NCBI RefSeq assembly: GCF_018325905.1
Contig: NZ_AP021901.1
Coordinates: 1,674,001 to 1,738,000 of the forward strand
Length of the DNA stretch: 64,000 nt
DNA from: Pseudomonas sp. St316
GTDB lineage: Bacteria > Pseudomonadota > Gammaproteobacteria > Pseudomonadales > Pseudomonadaceae
Direction: 5' to 3'
Within the stretch, counting starts at the first letter, position 1. Each line of letters starts with the position of its first letter. The translations under genes and the position numbers were made by a program. Below are positions 60,544 through 64,000 of this stretch, in pieces. The notes beneath the pieces were generated by a model that worked only from the letters and a program-made list of their open reading frames with translations, had not been told where the DNA came from and ran no database searches.

Positions 60544-60609
60544 ATCGCGAGCAAGCTCGCTCCCACAGGGAGACGCATTTCAAGTGTGGGAGCGAGCTTG
60601 CTCGCGATT
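60544..60609. repeat. REP pair (tail-to-tail) within the urate operon
   Basis: ATCGCGAGCAAGCTCGCTCCCACA, 17 bases, then TGTGGGAGCGAGCTTGCTCGCGAT, filling the 115-bp gap between alc and allA. Confidence 0.9.
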
Positions 60610-60614
60610 GGGGT

Positions 60615-61616
60615 TCACACTGACTTCGCGACCTTGCCCAACACCCGCAGGCGACTCACGCCACCGTCCGGGAACACGTTCAGGCGGATGTGGGTAATCG
60701 GCCCCAGCGCCTTGATCTGCTCGGCGAAGGTGTGTTCGGCGTGCATTTCCAGCTTCTGGCTGGGCAGCAGCTCACGCCAGAACAGCGACTGGGTCTCGAT
60801 CTGGCTGTCGGTGCCGCCCTTGACGAACGCGCCCTGGATCGAGCAGCTGTCGGGGTAGTTGCCCTTGAAGTGCAGGGTGTCGACGATGACTTTCTCGACC
60901 TCGCCGGCATGACCCAGGGCGACGATGACCCAGTCATTGCCTGGCGTGCGACGACGGGCGGTTTCCCAGCCATCACCCATGTTGACGCCACGACCTGGGT
61001 TGAGGATGTTGCTCATGCGGCCGAAGTGTTCGTCGGAACAGGCCAGGGCACGGCCACCATTGAGGGCGGCAGCCAAGTCGATCTGTTCATTGTCGCCCAC
61101 GGCCGACCAGTCGCGGTACGGAATGCCATAGACCCGCAACCGAGCCACGCCGCCATCGGGGTAGATGTTGAAGCGCAGGTGGCTGAAGGCCTGGTCGTGA
61201 CTGATTTCGTGATAGTGGTGGCTGTTGCCTTGCAACTCGACGGCCGATAGCACTTCAGTCCATTGGGTGTTTTCGTCCGGCTCGCCTTCAGTCAGGAAGC
61301 AGGCTTGCAGGGAGGCCGACGGTGGATAGTTACCGGTGAAGAATGAAGTGTCGATGTCCACGCCTTTGATCGAACCGGCCACACCCAGACGGATCACCGC
61401 GCTGTCGTAGCCTTCGAAGCGCTTGCGCCGCGATTCCCAGCCGTCCATCCACTTGCCGTTGTCATCGAACACGCCCTCCTTCCAGACGGCCGGGGTCGGT
61501 TGGAACAAACGGTTGGCATCGGCGAACCAGTCATCGGTGACCGAGATGATTTTGGTGCCGAGGCGGGCGTCGGCCAGGTTGACGAACTTCTCGAAAGGTA
61601 CGGCGTAAGCTTTCAT
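60615..61616 (-). CDS. alc: Allantoicase
   Basis: Hydrolyses allantoate to ureidoglycolate and urea. The 333-residue protein is a tandem of two similar jelly-roll domains: each has a [11 protein letters not shown] / [13 protein letters not shown] element followed by [15 protein letters not shown] / [15 protein letters not shown] and [17 protein letters not shown] / [17 protein letters not shown]. Operon position between uraD and allA is as in other pseudomonads. Confidence 0.96.
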   Translation of the reverse strand: MKAYAVPFEKFVNLADARLGTKIISVTDDWFADANRLFQPTPAVWKEGVFDDNGKWMDGWESRRKRFEGYDSAVIRLGVAGSIKGVDIDTSFFTGNYPPSASLQACFLTEGEPDENTQWTEVLSAVELQGNSHHYHEISHDQAFSHLRFNIYPDGGVARLRVYGIPYRDWSAVGDNEQIDLAAALNGGRALACSDEHFGRMSNILNPGRGVNMGDGWETARRRTPGNDWVIVALGHAGEVEKVIVDTLHFKGNYPDSCSIQGAFVKGGTDSQIETQSLFWRELLPSQKLEMHAEHTFAEQIKALGPITHIRLNVFPDGGVSRLRVLGKVAKSV

Positions 61617-61682
61617 TCTTCTTGTCTGCCTTTAAATAAGTTGGCTGGGGATGCTTGCAGCGCCTGGGGTCAGGACTGCTCG

Positions 61683-62198
61683 CTAAAGGGTCAGTAATCG
61701 GAACAACGCGATTTTGTTGATCTCTGCCAGCGCGCAGTTGAATTCGGTGTCTACCGAATGATGGATGCGCGTTTCGAACGCCGCGAGGATCTGGTGCCGG
61801 TTGCTGCCTTTTACCGCCATGATGAAGGGAAACTTGAACTTGGCCTTGTAGGCGTCGTTCAGCTCGGTGAAGCGCTGGAACTCTTCGGCCGTGCATTGGT
61901 GGATACCGGCGCCGGCCTGTTCGTTCGTGCTGGCTTCGGTCAGTTGGCCCTGGACGGCAGCCTTGCCGGCCAGGTCCGGGTGAGCGTTGATCAGCGCCAG
62001 TTGGCGGGCGTGATCGGCACTCAAAAGGATGTCGCTCATGCGCTGGTGCAGGGTTTCGATCTGGTCGATCGAGGGATCCTGGCCCAGGTCAAACGCCTTC
62101 TCGGCGACCCATGGCGAATGTTCGTAGATGTCGGCGAACGCTTCGACGAACGCCTCGCGGCTCAAGGTGGAGGGCTTGAGGGTCCGGAACGCAGTCAT
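61683..62198 (-). CDS. uraD: 2-oxo-4-hydroxy-4-carboxy-5-ureidoimidazoline (OHCU) decarboxylase
   Basis: Converts OHCU to S-allantoin in the urate pathway. The 171-residue helical protein has the UraD motifs YEHSPWVAEKAFDLGQDPSI (catalytic His region), ALINAHPDLAGKAAV (His-Pro-Asp-Leu), and KAKFKFPFIMAVKGSNRHQI. The start overlaps the puuE stop (ATGA). Cytoplasmic. Confidence 0.95.
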   Translation of the reverse strand: MTAFRTLKPSTLSREAFVEAFADIYEHSPWVAEKAFDLGQDPSIDQIETLHQRMSDILLSADHARQLALINAHPDLAGKAAVQGQLTEASTNEQAGAGIHQCTAEEFQRFTELNDAYKAKFKFPFIMAVKGSNRHQILAAFETRIHHSVDTEFNCALAEINKIALFRLLTL

Positions 62199-63121
62199 TT
62201 CGAGGCTCCAGGATGCGGATGGGTCTGCTGCCAGTGACGGGCAATATCGACGCGACGGCTGAACCAGACCTGCTCATGACCCTTGGCGTATTCGAGGAAG
62301 CGCTTGAGGGACGCCAGGCGCGCAGGGCGGCCGATCAGCCGGCAATGCAGGCCAATGGAAAGCATTTTCGGTGCCTCGGCGCCTTCGGCATACAACACGT
62401 CGAAAGCGTCCTTGAGGTACTGGAAGAAATCGTCACCCTTGTTGAACCCCTGCACTTGGGTGAAGCGCATGTCGTTGGTGTCGAGGGTGTAGGGGATCAC
62501 CAGGTGCGGCTTGCCGTGGGGCGTGTTCGGTTCCCAGTAGGGCAGGTCGTCGTCGTAGGTGTCGCTGTCATAGAGGAAACCGCCTTCTTCCATCACCAGC
62601 CGGCGGGTGTTGGGCCCGGTGCGACCGGTGTACCAGCCCAGCGGACGCTCGCCGGTGATTTCGGTGAGGATGCGGATCGCTTCGAGCATGTGCTCGCGTT
62701 CCTGGGCTTCGTCCATGTACTGGTAGTCGATCCAGCGATAGCCATGGCTGCAGATTTCATGGCCGGCGGCGACCATGGCGCGGATCAGGTCCGGGTGGCG
62801 CTGGGCGGCCATGGCGACGGCGAAGATGGTCAGCGGGATGTCGAATTGCTTGAACAGCTTGAGGACACGCCAGACGCCGGCACGGCTGCCATACTCGTAC
62901 AGCGATTCCATGCTCATGTTGCGCTCGCCCTGCAGCGGTTGCGCCGCGACCATCTCCGAGAGGAACGCTTCGGATTCCTTGTCGCCATGCAGGACGTTGC
63001 GCTCGCCGCCTTCCTCGTAGTTGAGGACGAAGGACAGGGCGATGCGGGCATTGCCCGGCCACTTTGGATGGGGAGGGTTACTGCCGTAACCGATCAGGTC
63101 GCGTGGGTAGTCAGCGCTCAC
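62195..63121 (-). CDS. puuE: Allantoinase PuuE (polysaccharide-deacetylase fold)
   Basis: Metal-independent allantoinase that hydrolyses allantoin to allantoate. The 308-residue product begins SADYPRDLIGYGSNPPHPKW, the usual PuuE N-terminus, with ALSFVLNYEEGGERNVLHGD, GHEICSHGYRWIDYQ, and GWYTGRTGPNTRRLVMEEGG. GTG at 63121 is preferred because AAGGA precedes it and family proteins start with (M)SADYPRD; the frame is open nine codons further. First gene of the operon; it is divergent from uraH. Confidence 0.94.
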   Translation of the reverse strand: MSADYPRDLIGYGSNPPHPKWPGNARIALSFVLNYEEGGERNVLHGDKESEAFLSEMVAAQPLQGERNMSMESLYEYGSRAGVWRVLKLFKQFDIPLTIFAVAMAAQRHPDLIRAMVAAGHEICSHGYRWIDYQYMDEAQEREHMLEAIRILTEITGERPLGWYTGRTGPNTRRLVMEEGGFLYDSDTYDDDLPYWEPNTPHGKPHLVIPYTLDTNDMRFTQVQGFNKGDDFFQYLKDAFDVLYAEGAEAPKMLSIGLHCRLIGRPARLASLKRFLEYAKGHEQVWFSRRVDIARHWQQTHPHPGASK

Positions 63122-63201
63122 TGCAGTCTTCCTTCTTGTTCGAACCATGTAGGTGGCGCCCCGGGGGATGGATCTTGGGCTGGCGTCACGACGATGGAGT
63201 G

Positions 63202-63218
63202 ATTGTATACAACTTTAT
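63202..63218. promoter_or_regulatory. Operator-like site near puuE
   Basis: ATTGTATACAACTTTAT: the palindrome TTGTATACAA followed by a T-rich tail, 81 bp upstream of the puuE start. It matches the site near uraH at 15 of 17 positions. Confidence 0.6.
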
Positions 63219-63395
63219 GTGCGATTTGTAAGCCTGATTTTTTGCATTTTTCACCGCCACCCCTGATTTGTCTACACTGCAAGAAACCTGCCTATCTGGT
63301 CAATTAATCAGGGCAAGGATAGCGTATCCGTTGGTGTGGCTTAAGATCGGGCAGGAAGCAAGGTCGGAACACGCATGGGCAAAACATTGGTTTTT

Positions 63396-63412
63396 ATTGT
63401 GTACAATTTTAT
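63396..63412. promoter_or_regulatory. Operator-like site near uraH
   Basis: ATTGTGTACAATTTTAT, the same 17-bp motif as near puuE with two changes, in the same orientation and 194 bp away. TTGTnTACAA is a typical operator core of FCD-type GntR regulators; no such regulator gene lies in this window next to it. Confidence 0.6.
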
Positions 63413-63535
63413 TTTAAAGTGTCTTAATTCGTGCATCGCCGTGGCGTTTCGTGCTCCGAAACGGTGCGGCCCGTCTTTCAACTGAATTCAGGAGGCGTCG
63501 TGCCGGACTGCACTGCAGCGAGGCGCGCACAAGCA

Positions 63536-63889
63536 ATGGGACGTTTGACCACTCACGTTTTGGATGCTGCACACGGCTGCCCGGGCAGCTCGATCAAGAT
63601 CGAGCTGTACCGCGTTGAAGGTTCGCAACTGCATTTGGTCGCCAGCGTACTGACCAACAGTGACGGTCGCTGCGACGCGCCGCTGCTGCAAGGGGACGAC
63701 TACCGTTCGGGAGTCTATCAATTGCAATTCCACGCCGGCGATTACTACCGCGCCCGTGGCGTGCAACTGCCCGACCCGGCGTTCCTGGACGTGGTGGTGC
63801 TGCGCTTCGGCATTTCGGCCGAGCAGGAGCATTACCACGTGCCCCTGCTGATTTCGCCTTACGCCTATTCCACCTATCGAGGCAGTTGA
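63536..63889 (+). CDS. uraH: 5-hydroxyisourate hydrolase (transthyretin-like)
   Basis: Hydrolyses 5-hydroxyisourate made by PuuD to OHCU. The 117-residue protein has the signature THVLDAAHGCPGSSIKIELY (His of HVLD), TNSDGRCDAPLLQGDDY (Arg), and the C-terminal YHVPLLISPYAYSTYRGS with the diagnostic YRGS tetrapeptide. The ATG at 63536 (MGRLTTHVLD) fits the family, but its ribosome site is weak; a GTG at 63500 has AGGAGG four bases upstream and would add 12 residues. A T-run terminator follows. Confidence 0.94.
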   Translation: MGRLTTHVLDAAHGCPGSSIKIELYRVEGSQLHLVASVLTNSDGRCDAPLLQGDDYRSGVYQLQFHAGDYYRARGVQLPDPAFLDVVVLRFGISAEQEHYHVPLLISPYAYSTYRGS

Positions 63890-63948
63890 CCCCCCAAGCT
63901 GCTGCCTTGTCCTGGAAGCGACTGCGCATGGCGCTTCCTTGGTTTTTC

Positions 63949-63974
63949 GCCCGCTCACACTGCGGGCTTTTTTT
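63949..63974 (+). terminator. Terminator of uraH
   Basis: GCCCGC-TCACACT-GCGGGC followed by seven T residues, 60 bases after the uraH stop. Confidence 0.88.
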
Positions 63975-63985
63975 CGTCCACGAGA

Positions 63986-64000
63986 ATGTGGGGGCAGGGA
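63986..64000. repeat. Possible start of a REP sequence at the window edge
   Basis: TGTGGGGGCAGGGA resembles the first bases of the REP unit (TGTGGGAGC) and is cut by the window end. Confidence 0.35.

Noticed and set aside
6470..60609. Repeated palindromes considered as a CRISPR array
   Set aside because: The units are scattered, palindromic, and not separated by uniform unique spacers. They are REP elements.
63500..63535. GTG start for uraH with AGGAGG upstream
   Set aside because: Kept only as an alternative. The spacing of four bases is short and family proteins begin at MGRLTTHVLD.

Overview
The window is chromosomal DNA of a fluorescent-group Pseudomonas. This rests on G+C-rich codon use, many copies of the 'GTGGGAGC…GCTCGCGAT' REP palindrome typical of P. 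fluorescens-type genomes, and gene order. From memory, not a search, the order resembles P. aeruginosa PA1286-PA1289 (left end), PA3241-PA3271 (most of the middle, on both strands) and PA1514-PA1518 (right end). The first gene is cut by the window edge.

Layout. 1-3.6 kb: MFS transporter end, glutathione peroxidase, FadL-type porin and small conserved proteins. 4.5-10 kb: Sel1-like protein, rmuC, and a hybrid histidine kinase fused to a sodium/solute symporter. 10.3-18.3 kb: a TetR/MFS pair, cupin, TDT exporter, an MFS-acyltransferase fusion, a guanidinium exporter behind a guanidine-II riboswitch, a BASS transporter and rdgC. 18.4-19.0 kb: a tandemly duplicated tRNA-Val/tRNA-Asp unit. 19.2-25.5 kb: esterase, two eroded catabolic gene remnants, a catalase-like/di-haem cytochrome pair, an FKBP lipoprotein and a DUF1232 protein behind a perfect inverted pair of DnaA boxes. 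25.6-26.7 kb: a three-gene XRE/unknown/Sel1 operon.

Accessory zone, 26.8-37.5 kb. An Rhs polymorphic toxin gene has lost one G from a G run, which puts its RNase A-like toxin domain out of frame; its CdiI-type immunity gene is intact. Next, a diguanylate cyclase/phosphodiesterase gene is split by an AT-rich island of about 5 kb. The island carries a KAP-type NTPase and, convergent to it, an operon of a HigB-like toxin, a HigA-like antitoxin fused to an ImmA/IrrE protease, and a Beta-family protein, controlled by two 17-bp palindromes. It has no integrase, but 39-bp imperfect direct repeats lie at its two ends and one copy runs into the GGDEF coding sequence. This is the best candidate here for an undescribed, probably defensive, system.

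37.6-57.1 kb returns to core genome: the EAL/CBS part of the split gene, prc, quinone oxidoreductase, DUF1326/DUF2182 pair, HAD phosphatase, an ABC importer with a phosphodiesterase and a divergent GntR regulator, apeB, rluA, minCDE, a lipid A acyltransferase and a patatin. 57.3-64 kb is urate catabolism: a Tsx-like porin, puuD, allA, alc, uraD and puuE on the minus strand and uraH divergent, with matching operator-like sites near both divergent starts.
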